Source: Streptomyces sp. NRRL WC-3549
Lineage (GTDB): Bacteria > Actinomycetota > Actinomycetes > Streptomycetales > Streptomycetaceae
Assembly (NCBI RefSeq): GCF_000721935.1
Contig: NZ_KL585387.1
Coordinates: forward strand, 186,142-207,271
DNA: 21,130 bases
Direction: 5' to 3'
Numbering within the stretch: the first letter of the stretch is position 1; each line of letters opens with the position of its first letter. Positions 11,725 to 21,130 of the stretch are shown here, piece by piece. Made by a program: the position numbers and the translations under genes. The notes under the pieces are model-generated. The model was not told the origin of the DNA. It did not search any database and was given only the letters and a program-made list of their open reading frames with translations.

Positions 11725-13320
11725 ATGTCCTTTCCCCTCCTGACAGCGACGGCGGCCCTGCCGGCGATCGGAGCCATCGTCACCGCCGCCGTACCGGCCG
11801 GGCGCCGCACGGCCGCCAAGTGGACGGCGCTGCTCTTCTCACTGGGCACCCTCGTCCTGGCCGGCCTGGTCTTCGCCCGCTTCGAACCCGGCGGCGACCG
11901 CTACCAGCTCACCGAATCGCACTCCTGGATCAAGGACTTCGGCGTCCGGTACGACCTGGGGGTCGACGGCATCGGGGTGGCGCTCCTCGGGCTCACCGCG
12001 CTGCTGATCCCCTTCGTCATGCTGGCCGGCTGGCACGACGCCGACCCCCTGGCCGCGTCCGACAGCGACTCCGCCGCGGGCCGCACCAACCGCTGGCGCC
12101 CCACCCAGGGCTTCTTCGCCCTGATCCTCATGGTGGAGGCGATGGTGATCCTCTCCTTCGAGGCCACCGACGTCTTCCTCTTCTACATCCTCTTCGAAGC
12201 CATGCTCATCCCGATGTACTTCCTCATCGGCGGCTTCGGGGACCGGGCGCACGCGGGCAGCGACGAGAACGCGGCGGCCCAGCGCAGCTACGCGGCCGTC
12301 AAGTTCCTCCTCTACAACCTGGCCGGCGGGCTCATCATGCTGGCCGCCGTCATCGGCCTCTACGTCGTCGCCGGCAGCTTCTCGCTCCCCGAGATCGCCG
12401 AGGCGCGGGCCAACGGCTCACTGGGGATGGCCGGCAGCACCGAGAAGTGGCTGTTCCTCGGCTTCTTCTTCGCCTTCGCGGTGAAGGCCCCGCTGTGGCC
12501 GCTGCACACCTGGCTGCCCAACGCCATGGGGGAGTCGACCGCCCCGGTCGCCGTCCTGATCACCGCGATCGTCGACAAGGTCGGCACCTTCGCGATGCTC
12601 CGCTACTGCCTCGGGCTCTTCCCGGACGCCAGCAAGTGGGCCACGCCGGTGATCCTGGTGCTCGCCCTGGTGTCGATCATCTACGGGGCGCTGCTCGCCG
12701 TCGGCCAGCGCGACATCAAGCGGCTGATCGCCTACGCGTCGATCTCGCACTTCGGCTTCATCGTGCTGGGCATCTTCGCGATGACCAGCCAGGGCCAGTC
12801 GGGCGCCACGCTCTACATGGTCAACCACGGGATCTCGACCGCCGCGCTGATGCTCGTTGCCGGCTTCCTGATCACCCGGCGGGGATCGCGCCTGATCGCC
12901 GACTACGGCGGGGTGCAGAAGGTCGCGCCGGTGCTGGCCGGGACCTTCCTGATCGGGGGACTCGCCACGCTCTCGCTCCCCGGACTCGCGCCCTTCGTGA
13001 GTGAGTTCCTGGTCCTGGTCGGCGCGTTCAGCGCGTACCCGGCGGTCGGCGTCGTGGCCACCGTGGGCATCGTGCTCGCCGCGCTCTACGTCCTCGTCCT
13101 CTACCAGCGGACGATGACGGGCCCGGTCCGGGAGAGCGTCCGGGCCATGCCCGACCTCAGGGTCCGTGAGCTGGCGGTGGCCCTTCCGCTGATCGCCCTG
13201 CTGATCTTCCTGGGCGTCTTCCCGAAGCCGGTCGCCGACGTGGTCAACCCGGCGGTGCAGCACACCATGCAGGACGTACAGAAGAAGGACCCCCAGCCCG
13301 AGGTGGAGGCCGCCAAGTGA
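11725..13320 (+). CDS. nuoM: NADH-quinone oxidoreductase subunit M (antiporter-like proton pump)
   Basis: This is the ND4-type membrane subunit, one of three antiporter-like pumps. The 531-residue, strongly hydrophobic product has the conserved glutamate E158 in ILFEAMLIPMYFLIGG (E144 in E. coli) and lysine K254 in AVKAPLWPLHTWLPNAM (K234 in E. coli). It also has the SISHFGFIVLGI and LPGLAPFVSEFLVLVG segments. A short polar loop (DPLAASDSDSAAGRTNRW, about 107-124) is longer than in E. coli. ATG 11725 follows the nuoL stop by four bases with only a weak purine stretch upstream, so reinitiation after nuoL is likely. The stop overlaps nuoN by four bases. Confidence 0.97.
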   Translation: MSFPLLTATAALPAIGAIVTAAVPAGRRTAAKWTALLFSLGTLVLAGLVFARFEPGGDRYQLTESHSWIKDFGVRYDLGVDGIGVALLGLTALLIPFVMLAGWHDADPLAASDSDSAAGRTNRWRPTQGFFALILMVEAMVILSFEATDVFLFYILFEAMLIPMYFLIGGFGDRAHAGSDENAAAQRSYAAVKFLLYNLAGGLIMLAAVIGLYVVAGSFSLPEIAEARANGSLGMAGSTEKWLFLGFFFAFAVKAPLWPLHTWLPNAMGESTAPVAVLITAIVDKVGTFAMLRYCLGLFPDASKWATPVILVLALVSIIYGALLAVGQRDIKRLIAYASISHFGFIVLGIFAMTSQGQSGATLYMVNHGISTAALMLVAGFLITRRGSRLIADYGGVQKVAPVLAGTFLIGGLATLSLPGLAPFVSEFLVLVGAFSAYPAVGVVATVGIVLAALYVLVLYQRTMTGPVRESVRAMPDLRVRELAVALPLIALLIFLGVFPKPVADVVNPAVQHTMQDVQKKDPQPEVEAAK

Positions 13321-14981
13321 GCGCAACAGCTGTCCACAGCCTGTGGACGACGGCGGGCGAGGTGACGTCGGCGGCGCCGGGCGACCGCTTCACCGCGCCG
13401 ACCATCGAATACGCCCAACTGGCGCCCGTCCTGATCGTGGTCGGCGTCGCCGTCCTGGGTGTCCTCGTCGAGGCCTTCGTGCCCCGCCGCCACCGGTACA
13501 CCACCCAGGTGTCCCTGACGGTCGTCGCCCTGGCGGCGTCGTTCGCCGCGGTCATCGGGCTCGCCGCCGACGGATACGCCACCAAGAGCGCGCACATCGC
13601 CGCCATGGGGGCCATCGCCGTCGACGGCCCGGCCCTGTTCCTCCAGGGCACGATCCTGCTCGTCTCGATGGTGTCCGTCTTCACCTTCGCCGAGCGGCGC
13701 CTGGACCCGGCCGCCGGGGGCAACCGGGTCGACTCCTTCGCGGCCCAGGCCGGTTCGGTCCCCGGGAGCGACAGCGAGAAGGCCGCGGTCAGGGCCGGGT
13801 TCACCACCACCGAGGTCTTCCCGCTCGTCCTGTTCTCGGTGGCGGGCATGCTGGTCTTCCCGGCCGCCAACGACCTGCTGACCCTCTTCGTGGCCCTGGA
13901 GGTCTTCTCCCTCCCGCTCTACCTCCTGTGCGCCGTCGCCCGCCGCAAGCGGCTGATGTCGCAGGAGTCCGCGGTGAAGTACTTCCTGCTCGGCTCCTTC
14001 TCCTCGGCTTTCCTGCTCTTCGGCATCGCCCTGCTCTACGGTTACGCGGGCACCGTCTCCTATGCGGGCATCGCCCACGTGGTCGACGCCGGGGTCCAGG
14101 AGATCGACCCGGCGCTCGCCGACACCATGGGCAACGACGCGCTGCTGCTCATCGGCGGGGCGCTGATCCTCATGGGCCTGCTCTTCAAGGTCGGCGCCGT
14201 GCCGTTCCACATGTGGACCCCGGACGTCTACCAGGGGGCGCCCACCCCGGTCACCGGCTTCATGGCCGCGGCCACCAAGGTCGCCGCGTTCGGCGCGCTG
14301 CTGCGCCTGCTGTACGTGGTGCTGCCGGGTCTCACCTGGGACCTGCGCCCGGTCATGTGGGGCGTGGCCATCCTCACGATGGTGGGCGGCGCGGTCGTCG
14401 CGATCACCCAGACCGACGTCAAGCGGCTGCTCGCCTACTCCTCGATCGCGCACGCCGGCTTCATCCTCGCCGGTGTCATCGCGGCCAGCCCGGAGGGCAT
14501 CTCCTCGGTCCTCTTCTACCTGGGCGTGTACTCCTTCGTGACCGTCGGCGCCTTCGCCGTCGTCACCCTGGTGCGCGACGCGGGCGGAGAGGCGACACAC
14601 CTGTCGAAGTGGGCCGGTCTCGGCCGCCGCTCTCCGCTGACCGCGGCGGTCTTCGCGGTCTTCCTGCTGTCCTTCGCCGGTATCCCGCTGACCTCCGGCT
14701 TCTCCGGCAAGTTCGCCGTCTTCAAGGCGGCGGCGGACGGCGGCGCGTCCGGACTGGTCGTGGTCGGTGTGATCTCGTCGGCCATCGCCGCGTTCTTCTA
14801 CCTCCGCGTCATCGTGCTGATGTTCTTCAGCGAGCCGAAGGCGGACGGCCCCACGGTCGCCGTCCCGTCCCCGCTGACGATGACCACCATCGCGGTGGGG
14901 GTCGCCGTCACCCTGGTGCTGGGCCTCGCCCCGCAGTACTTCCTGGACCTGGCGAGCCAGGCCGGCGTGTTCGTGCGGTAA
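13317..14981 (+). CDS. nuoN: NADH-quinone oxidoreductase subunit N (antiporter-like proton pump)
   Basis: This is the ND2-type membrane subunit and last gene of the operon. The 554-residue product has the expected E195 ([12 protein letters not shown]) and K291 ([21 protein letters not shown]), with the [14 protein letters not shown] and [15 protein letters not shown] segments typical of NuoN. It is longer than E. coli NuoN (485 residues), partly through an N-terminal lead of about 35 residues and a polar loop at about 125-160 ([12 protein letters not shown]...[10 protein letters not shown]). GTG 13317 overlaps the nuoM stop in the usual GTGA arrangement. The first codons contain a perfect palindrome resembling paired DnaA boxes. 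A strong hairpin follows 18 bases after the stop. Confidence 0.97.
   Translation: MSATAVHSLWTTAGEVTSAAPGDRFTAPTIEYAQLAPVLIVVGVAVLGVLVEAFVPRRHRYTTQVSLTVVALAASFAAVIGLAADGYATKSAHIAAMGAIAVDGPALFLQGTILLVSMVSVFTFAERRLDPAAGGNRVDSFAAQAGSVPGSDSEKAAVRAGFTTTEVFPLVLFSVAGMLVFPAANDLLTLFVALEVFSLPLYLLCAVARRKRLMSQESAVKYFLLGSFSSAFLLFGIALLYGYAGTVSYAGIAHVVDAGVQEIDPALADTMGNDALLLIGGALILMGLLFKVGAVPFHMWTPDVYQGAPTPVTGFMAAATKVAAFGALLRLLYVVLPGLTWDLRPVMWGVAILTMVGGAVVAITQTDVKRLLAYSSIAHAGFILAGVIAASPEGISSVLFYLGVYSFVTVGAFAVVTLVRDAGGEATHLSKWAGLGRRSPLTAAVFAVFLLSFAGIPLTSGFSGKFAVFKAAADGGASGLVVVGVISSAIAAFFYLRVIVLMFFSEPKADGPTVAVPSPLTMTTIAVGVAVTLVLGLAPQYFLDLASQAGVFVR
13330..13350. other. Palindrome resembling two opposed DnaA boxes
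   Basis: GTCCACAGCCTGTGGAC (13332-13348) is a perfect palindrome with eight-base arms around one base. Each half matches the actinomycete DnaA box TTGTCCACA in eight of nine positions (CTGTCCACA at 13330-13338 on plus; TCGTCCACA read on minus at 13342-13350). It is inside the nuoN start region. Function is unproven; chance in GC-rich coding DNA is possible. Confidence 0.3.
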
Positions 14982-15099
14982 CGGCGAGGACACGCCGCGA
15001 CGCCGGACGGGCCTGACGGAAGTCAAGCCCGTCCGGCGTTGTCGTAGGCGGCGCCTATGGTTGCTGTGGACGGGTGAAGACGGACGGACGGGCGCGACC
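14982..15099 (+). other. Intergenic region between nuoN and recQ
   Basis: 118 bases holding the nuo terminator (15000-15039). The recQ promoter must lie here unless recQ depends on read-through. I tested TATGGT (15056-15061) as a -10 element, but the only TTG-type -35 candidate (TTGTCG, 15039-15044) is 11 bases away, too close, so no promoter is called. Confidence 0.6.
15000..15039 (+). terminator. Terminator of the nuo operon
   Basis: Thirteen-base perfect stem ACGCCGGACGGGC / GCCCGTCCGGCGT (15000-15012 with 15027-15039). After one C-A mismatch an inner four-base stem TGAC/GTCA (15014-15017, 15022-15025) closes a GGAA loop of the stable GNRA type. Only TTGTCG follows, with no true U-run, as is common for Streptomyces terminators. 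It lies 18 bases past the nuoN stop and before recQ, so it should isolate the two units. Confidence 0.85.
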
Positions 15100-17097
<1,998 letters not shown>

Positions 17098-17110
17098 CCC
17101 GCGACGGCCC

Positions 17111-17728
17111 TTACGCCGGATGCTCCGGGGCGGGCGCCCGGCGGCGGGAGACGATCGCGGTCAGGTCGAGGTCGACGGTGAAGGGGGTGGAGACCTTCAT
17201 CCGGTCGTGGAAGATCCCGGTGGAGGTGTAGGCCCCGGTGGCGGGCTCCAGTTCGAAGACATAGACGACCGCCCGGCCGTCCACGTTCTCCACCCGCCAG
17301 TAGTGCGGGATCCGCGCCCGCGCGTACTTCACGGGCTTCGTCTCCCGGTCACGGGTGACGGACTCGTCGGACACCACCTCGATGGCCAGCAGCACGCTCT
17401 CGGCGGGGAACCGCGTCTGCCGCAGACTCTCGACCGCGTCCGCGCGCACGACGACGACATCAGGTTCGGGCCGGTTCTGGAAGTCGATGTCGATGGTGAA
17501 CTCGCGGACGACCTCCAGCTCGGGCGGCGCCAGCGACTGCAACTGCCAGGTGAAGAAGTCGACCGCCCGTGAATGGAACAGTGTCTGCGGACTCATGAAG
17601 ACGAGACTCCCGTCGATCAGCTCCGTGTGCGGAGGCAGATTCGGGAGTGTGTCCAGGTCATCGGCGGTCCAGCCGCCCACGGGCGGAACCGCCCACCGCG
17701 GCTCGGGTGCCTCGGGTTCGACGCTCAT
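17111..17728 (-). CDS. Uma2 family putative endonuclease (DUF820)
   Basis: The 205-residue protein belongs to the Uma2/DUF820 family, which has a PD-(D/E)XK nuclease-like fold, is greatly expanded in Streptomyces and cyanobacteria, and has no settled function. Family residues are present: E36 in TELIDG, D90 in RPEPDVVVV, E117 in LLAIEVVSDES, and K131 or K134 in TKPVKYA, so the catalytic set looks intact. The start at 17728 (MSVEPEAPEP) is chosen because GGGAG sits five bases upstream. An in-frame ATG at 17740 lacks a site, and the open frame to 17878 would run through the terminator of the previous gene. It is convergent with recQ. Association with recQ is probably positional only. Confidence 0.85.
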   Translation of the reverse strand: MSVEPEAPEPRWAVPPVGGWTADDLDTLPNLPPHTELIDGSLVFMSPQTLFHSRAVDFFTWQLQSLAPPELEVVREFTIDIDFQNRPEPDVVVVRADAVESLRQTRFPAESVLLAIEVVSDESVTRDRETKPVKYARARIPHYWRVENVDGRAVVYVFELEPATGAYTSTGIFHDRMKVSTPFTVDLDLTAIVSRRRAPAPEHPA

Positions 17729-17733
17729 CAGTG

Positions 17734-17738
17734 CTCCC
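17734..17738 (-). promoter_or_regulatory. Ribosome binding site deciding the Uma2 gene start
   Basis: GGGAG read on the minus strand, five bases before the ATG at 17728. The alternative ATG at 17740 is preceded by a pyrimidine-rich stretch, so this site favours the shorter protein. Confidence 0.6.
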
Positions 17739-17830
17739 ATAAGAAGGAGTCTTGCGGGTCGGTCCAGCGTATCCGCCGAGAACCGGATCAGGCCCACCCG
17801 CACGTGTGCACGAGTCACGCGTCGTTGACC

Positions 17831-17879
17831 GGTGCCCCGGCGGTACACGACGAGAAGGGCCGCGTACCGCCGGGGCACC
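17831..17879 (-). terminator. Probable terminator of the fumarylacetoacetase gene
   Basis: A perfect 16-base inverted repeat, GGTGCCCCGGCGGTAC (17831-17846) and GTACCGCCGGGGCACC (17864-17879), with a 17-base centre. It begins eight bases after the stop of the minus-strand gene at 17888. No U-run follows on that strand, as is usual in Streptomyces. Being symmetric, it could also act on plus-strand transcripts that read through recQ and the Uma2 gene. Confidence 0.75.
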
Positions 17880-17887
17880 CCGACGGG

Positions 17888-19117
17888 TCACCCCGCCGCC
17901 ACGATCCGCCCGGTCACCTCGCCCAGCCCCACCCGCGTCCCGTGCGGCCCCGGCGCCCAGGCGGTCAGCGTGACCGTGTCGCCGTCCTCCAGGAACGTCC
18001 GCCTGCCGCCGGGCAGCTCCAGCGGATCGCGGCCGTTCCAGGTGAGCTCCAGCAGCGACCCGCGCTGCCCCGGCTCCGCACCGCTGACCGTGCCGGAGCC
18101 GTACAGGTCGCCGGTGCGCAGCGAGGCGCCGTTCACCGTCATCTGAGCCAGCTGCTGGGCCGCCGTCCAGTACATGGAGGCGAACGGCGGCTCGGCGACC
18201 GTCTGCCCGTTGACCGCGACCGAGATCCGGATGTCGAAGCCGCCCGGTTCCTCCTCGTCCGCGTCCTCCAGGTACGGCAGCAGCGGGAAGTCCCGGGCCG
18301 GCGGCGCGGTGCGGGCGGCGTCCAGGGCCTCCAGCGGGGTCACCCACGCCGACACGGAGGTGGCGAAGGACTTGCCGAGGAACGGACCCAGCGGCACGTA
18401 CTCCCACGCCTGGATGTCCCGGGCCGACCAGTCGTTGAGCAGGCTGAGCCCGAAGACGTGCTCCCGGAAGTCGCCGAGCGCGACCGGGGCGCCCTGCGCG
18501 GACGGGACGCCGACGACGAAGCCGACCTCCGCCTCGATGTCCAGCTTCACCGACGGCCCGAAGACGGGCGCCGGGTCCGTGGGCGCCTTGCGCTGTCCCG
18601 AGGGGCGCACCACATCGGTGCCGGAGACCACGACGGTGCCCGCCCGGCCGTGGTAACCGATCGGCAGGTGCTTCCAGTTGGGGGTGAGCGCGTCGCCGTC
18701 CGGGCGGAAGATCCTGCCGACGTTGGTGGCGTGGTGCTCGCTGGCGTAGAAGTCGACGTAGTCGGCGACCTCGTACGGCAGGTGCAGCGTCACCGACTCG
18801 ACCGGGTACAGCAGCGGCTCGATGTCCGCGCGGTGCGCGGGCACGGACACCCAGGCGGTCAGTGCGCGCCGGACGTCACGCCAGGCGGTGCGCCCGGCCG
18901 CCAGCAGCGGCATCAGGCTCGGCTGCGCCAGCAGTTGGGCGTAGGGCGAACCGAGCGCGTGCGCGGCGGCGCCGGCGTCCAGCACATGGCCGCCGATGCG
19001 GACGCCGACCCTGCGGTCCGCCGGGTGCCCGGGGGTGGAGAACACGCCGTACGGGAGGTTGTGCGGACCGAAGGGATCGCCCTCGGCCAGATCGAGCGGG
19101 CTGCTCTGCTCGGGCAT
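17888..19117 (-). CDS. fahA: Fumarylacetoacetase
   Basis: This enzyme hydrolyses 4-fumarylacetoacetate to fumarate and acetoacetate, the last step of tyrosine and phenylalanine breakdown through homogentisate. The 409-residue length fits the family (about 420). The N-terminal FAH domain covers roughly 15-110 and the hydrolase domain the rest. Expected active-site residues are present by comparison with mouse FAH: D122 and H129 in DFYASEHHATNVG, metal ligands E195 and E197 in DIEAEVG, D229 in LLNDWSARD, K249 in PFLGKSFATS, and GSGTVSG near 341. The ATG at 19117 has GAGG about nine bases upstream. The gene lies downstream of the CocE-like gene on the same strand with a 113-base gap. No other homogentisate-pathway gene is in view. 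Confidence 0.95.
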   Translation of the reverse strand: MPEQSSPLDLAEGDPFGPHNLPYGVFSTPGHPADRRVGVRIGGHVLDAGAAAHALGSPYAQLLAQPSLMPLLAAGRTAWRDVRRALTAWVSVPAHRADIEPLLYPVESVTLHLPYEVADYVDFYASEHHATNVGRIFRPDGDALTPNWKHLPIGYHGRAGTVVVSGTDVVRPSGQRKAPTDPAPVFGPSVKLDIEAEVGFVVGVPSAQGAPVALGDFREHVFGLSLLNDWSARDIQAWEYVPLGPFLGKSFATSVSAWVTPLEALDAARTAPPARDFPLLPYLEDADEEEPGGFDIRISVAVNGQTVAEPPFASMYWTAAQQLAQMTVNGASLRTGDLYGSGTVSGAEPGQRGSLLELTWNGRDPLELPGGRRTFLEDGDTVTLTAWAPGPHGTRVGLGEVTGRIVAAG

Positions 19118-19152
19118 CTGTTGCTGCCTCGCTTTCCAGGTCGCTTGAGGGA

Positions 19153-19163
19153 CACGTTACGTG
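19153..19163. promoter_or_regulatory. Possible operator palindrome upstream of fumarylacetoacetase gene
   Basis: CACGTTACGTG is a perfect palindrome with five-base arms around one base. It lies 36 bases before the fumarylacetoacetase start, in the 113-base gap where its promoter would be. On the minus strand TAACGT could also serve as a -10 element, though I see no convincing -35. The regulator is unknown; an 11-base palindrome can occur by chance. Confidence 0.25.
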
Positions 19164-19230
19164 GGCACCACCACCCGGCGGCACCGCCCCAACGACGCGT
19201 AATGCCCGGAAAGTTACCCGATAACCTGGT

Positions 19231-21130
19231 TCAGCCGGCCGTCCTCGGGATCCTCTTCTCCCAGGTCCGGTGGAAGACGACCTCGCCACCGTCCCGGCAC
19301 ACGACCTCGTTGGACGTGATGAAGTCGTGTGCGTCCGCCGAGGTCTCCGAACGCGTTTCGACCCGCACGTCCCAGGCCATCTCCGGGCGGTGCAGCCGGA
19401 TCGTCCAGTCGGAGCGCGCCCGGGCGGACAGCGGGTCGTCCTCCTGGATCGTGTACGTCTCCACGGCGTCCTCGGTGAACTCCAGGCCGTCCGGGTAGAC
19501 CCGGGTGCCGCCGTAGCGCGGGTCCACCTCCAGGCGCCACTCGCCCTTGGCCACGTCCCGGACCACCAGCCGCTCCGGGCGCTGCTCGTCGAGGGTGGCC
19601 GGGTACACGACGCCCAGCGGCTCCGACTGCTCGGGCTCGCCGAAGGTGATCCCCGGGTCCTCGGTGTACCGGCGTACCGGGAGCTCGATGCCGCTGCCGT
19701 CGGCCTCCAGGGTGAAGCCCTCCGAGCCGGCCTGCGGCCAGATCCACGGCCAGTACGAGGAGGAGACGGCGATCCGGATGCGGTGGCCGCGCGGGAACGT
19801 GTGTCCGATGCCGTTCAGCTCGAACGTCACGTCCTCGGTCTCTCCGACGGGCCAGTCCTCCGTGCGGTCGCGTCCGTGCCGGGCCGCCAGGTTGAGGGCG
19901 CCCCGGGTCACCAGCGTGGAGGCCCCGTCCGGGGCGACGTCGCAGAGCCGGGCGATGACCTGGCCGCGCGGCACGTCCATCCGCAGGCGCAGCCGCACCC
20001 GGGGCCGGCCCAGGATCTCGACCGGGCCGTCCTCGACGGGGAACTCGAAGCACACCGACTTGGCGTCCTCGTCGCGCTGGTCCGGCGGCAGGTCCGCGTC
20101 GTTGCCGAACGGGAAGAACCGGCCGGCGTCCAGCCCGGTCTGCTGCGGCGACCGGACGATCTGCGCGCCGCCCGTCAGCGCGTAAGCCACCGGGGTCACG
20201 TGCTCCGAGGGCCAGGAGGCGTCACCGACCCAGCGGCCCGGCAGCGTCGGGTAGGCCGTGGCCGGCCGGTGCGAGCCGCTGATCCAGGACCGCAGCAGGG
20301 GCTCGTTCATCACCCCGGTGTCCTTGTCCTTCAGATGCTGGTCCCACCAGCGCAGCGTCTCCTGGAGGAAGCCGATCGCGGGCCCCGGCGGCAGCCCCCG
20401 GTCCGGGTACTGGTGCGACCAGGGGCCGATCAGCCCGCGTACCTGCCCCGGCTCCAGGTGCTCCACGAGGCGCAGGACGGTGTCCCGGTACGGGTCGTGC
20501 CAGCCGCCGACCGCCAGGACCTTCGCCTTGATCGCGCCGTAGTCCTCGCAGACGCTGCCGTGCTTCCAGTAGGCGTCGCGGGTCTGGTGCGCCAGCCAGG
20601 TGTGGATGAACGGGTCGACGGCCTCCAGCCGTTCCAGCCACATCTGCCGCCAGTCGTCGCCGACGTCCGCCGGGTCCGGCGGGCGGCAGACGAAGGCCAG
20701 CATGGTGGCCGCCCAGGCGTGCATGTCGACGCCGAGGAGGGAGCCGCCCATGTAGTGGACGTCGTTGTCGTAGCGGTCGTCGGCCGAGCAGACCGTGACG
20801 ATCGCCTTCAGCGGTTCGGGGGCGAGCGCCGCGATCTGGAGGGAGTTGAAGCCGCCCCAGGAGATGCCGAACATGCCGACCTTCCCCGAGCACCACTCCT
20901 GCCGGGCGAGCCACTCCACGACGGCCACGCCGTCGGCGAGCTCCGTCGCGTCGTACTCGTCGCCCGGCATCCCCTCGCTGTTGCCGTGGCCGCGCACGTC
21001 GACGCGTACGGAGGCGTAGCCGTGGCCCGCGTACCAGGGGTGGCGCTGCCAGTCGCGGGGAGCCGTCCAGTCGCTGAGCCGGTAGGGCAGGTACTCCAGC
21101 AGCGCGGGCACCGGCTCGTCGGTGACCGGC
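19231..21130 (-). CDS. CocE/NonD family serine hydrolase (X-Pro dipeptidyl-peptidase type), 5' end outside window
   Basis: This is an alpha/beta-hydrolase of the peptidase S15 / CocE type, a family that includes cocaine esterase, glutaryl-7-ACA acylase and X-Pro aminopeptidases; the substrate here cannot be told. Counting from the valine codon at 21111, the nucleophile is S84 in FGISWGGF. Likely partners are D206 in VGGWHDPYRD and H233 in GPWSHQYP, matching the S/D/H order of cocaine esterase. The oxyanion region is EYLPYR, and VDVRGHGNSEG is typical. From about residue 340 a PepX C-terminal jelly-roll domain follows (VRLRLRMD..., GHTFPRGHRIRIAVSSSYWP). The frame remains open to the right edge (PVTDEPVPALLEY), so GTG 21111 is not the true start. 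No signal peptide can be judged. Confidence 0.9.
   Translation of the reverse strand, partial: PVTDEPVPALLEYLPYRLSDWTAPRDWQRHPWYAGHGYASVRVDVRGHGNSEGMPGDEYDATELADGVAVVEWLARQEWCSGKVGMFGISWGGFNSLQIAALAPEPLKAIVTVCSADDRYDNDVHYMGGSLLGVDMHAWAATMLAFVCRPPDPADVGDDWRQMWLERLEAVDPFIHTWLAHQTRDAYWKHGSVCEDYGAIKAKVLAVGGWHDPYRDTVLRLVEHLEPGQVRGLIGPWSHQYPDRGLPPGPAIGFLQETLRWWDQHLKDKDTGVMNEPLLRSWISGSHRPATAYPTLPGRWVGDASWPSEHVTPVAYALTGGAQIVRSPQQTGLDAGRFFPFGNDADLPPDQRDEDAKSVCFEFPVEDGPVEILGRPRVRLRLRMDVPRGQVIARLCDVAPDGASTLVTRGALNLAARHGRDRTEDWPVGETEDVTFELNGIGHTFPRGHRIRIAVSSSYWPWIWPQAGSEGFTLEADGSGIELPVRRYTEDPGITFGEPEQSEPLGVVYPATLDEQRPERLVVRDVAKGEWRLEVDPRYGGTRVYPDGLEFTEDAVETYTIQEDDPLSARARSDWTIRLHRPEMAWDVRVETRSETSADAHDFITSNEVVCRDGGEVVFHRTWEKRIPRTAG

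Noticed and set aside
15061..15099. TTG 15061 as the recQ start.
   Set aside because: It adds 13 residues with no family similarity, and the ATG at 15100 is the more likely start.
19213..19225. GTTA-CCCGA-TAAC as an operator or terminator near the end of the CocE-like gene.
   Set aside because: The arms are only four bases; too weak to support.

Overview
The window is very GC-rich, almost every third codon position is G or C, GTG starts are frequent, and I saw no in-frame TTA leucine codons in the genes. Together with the gene content this points to a high-GC actinomycete, most likely Streptomyces or a close relative. That is a judgement from composition, protein similarity and gene order, not a database search.

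Positions 1 to 14981 are the nuoC to nuoN part of a 14-gene operon for proton-pumping NADH:quinone oxidoreductase (respiratory complex I), all on the plus strand. nuoA, nuoB and the first part of nuoC lie before the window. NuoE, F and G form the NADH dehydrogenase module, with FMN and most of the Fe-S clusters. NuoC, D and I (with NuoB) carry electrons to the quinone site at NuoH. NuoJ, K, L, M and N form the membrane proton-pumping arm. Nearly all junctions overlap by 1 to 8 bases, so translation is probably coupled, and a strong hairpin at 15000-15039 closes the operon.

The most important observation is inside nuoG. Positions 5476-5503 read as nine bases of one Tn5 mosaic end followed by a complete 19-base mosaic end in the opposite orientation. 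This is the signature of a Nextera/Tn5 tagmentation adapter junction left in an assembly. It splits nuoG into two frames, creates a false stop and a false start, and replaces a short piece of genuine sequence. It should be treated as an assembly error, not as biology.

After the operon come recQ (plus strand, RecQ DNA helicase with an unusual Pro/Ala-rich tail) and, convergent with it, three minus-strand genes: a Uma2-family putative endonuclease, a fumarylacetoacetase (last step of tyrosine/homogentisate catabolism), and a CocE/NonD-type serine hydrolase cut by the right edge. A perfect 16-bp inverted repeat follows the fumarylacetoacetase gene as its probable terminator.

I found no RNA genes, CRISPR arrays, phage genes, insertion sequences or credible new system. 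No stretch longer than 300 bases lacks a gene. The intergenic gaps are 14982-15099, 17098-17110, 17729-17887 and 19118-19230.
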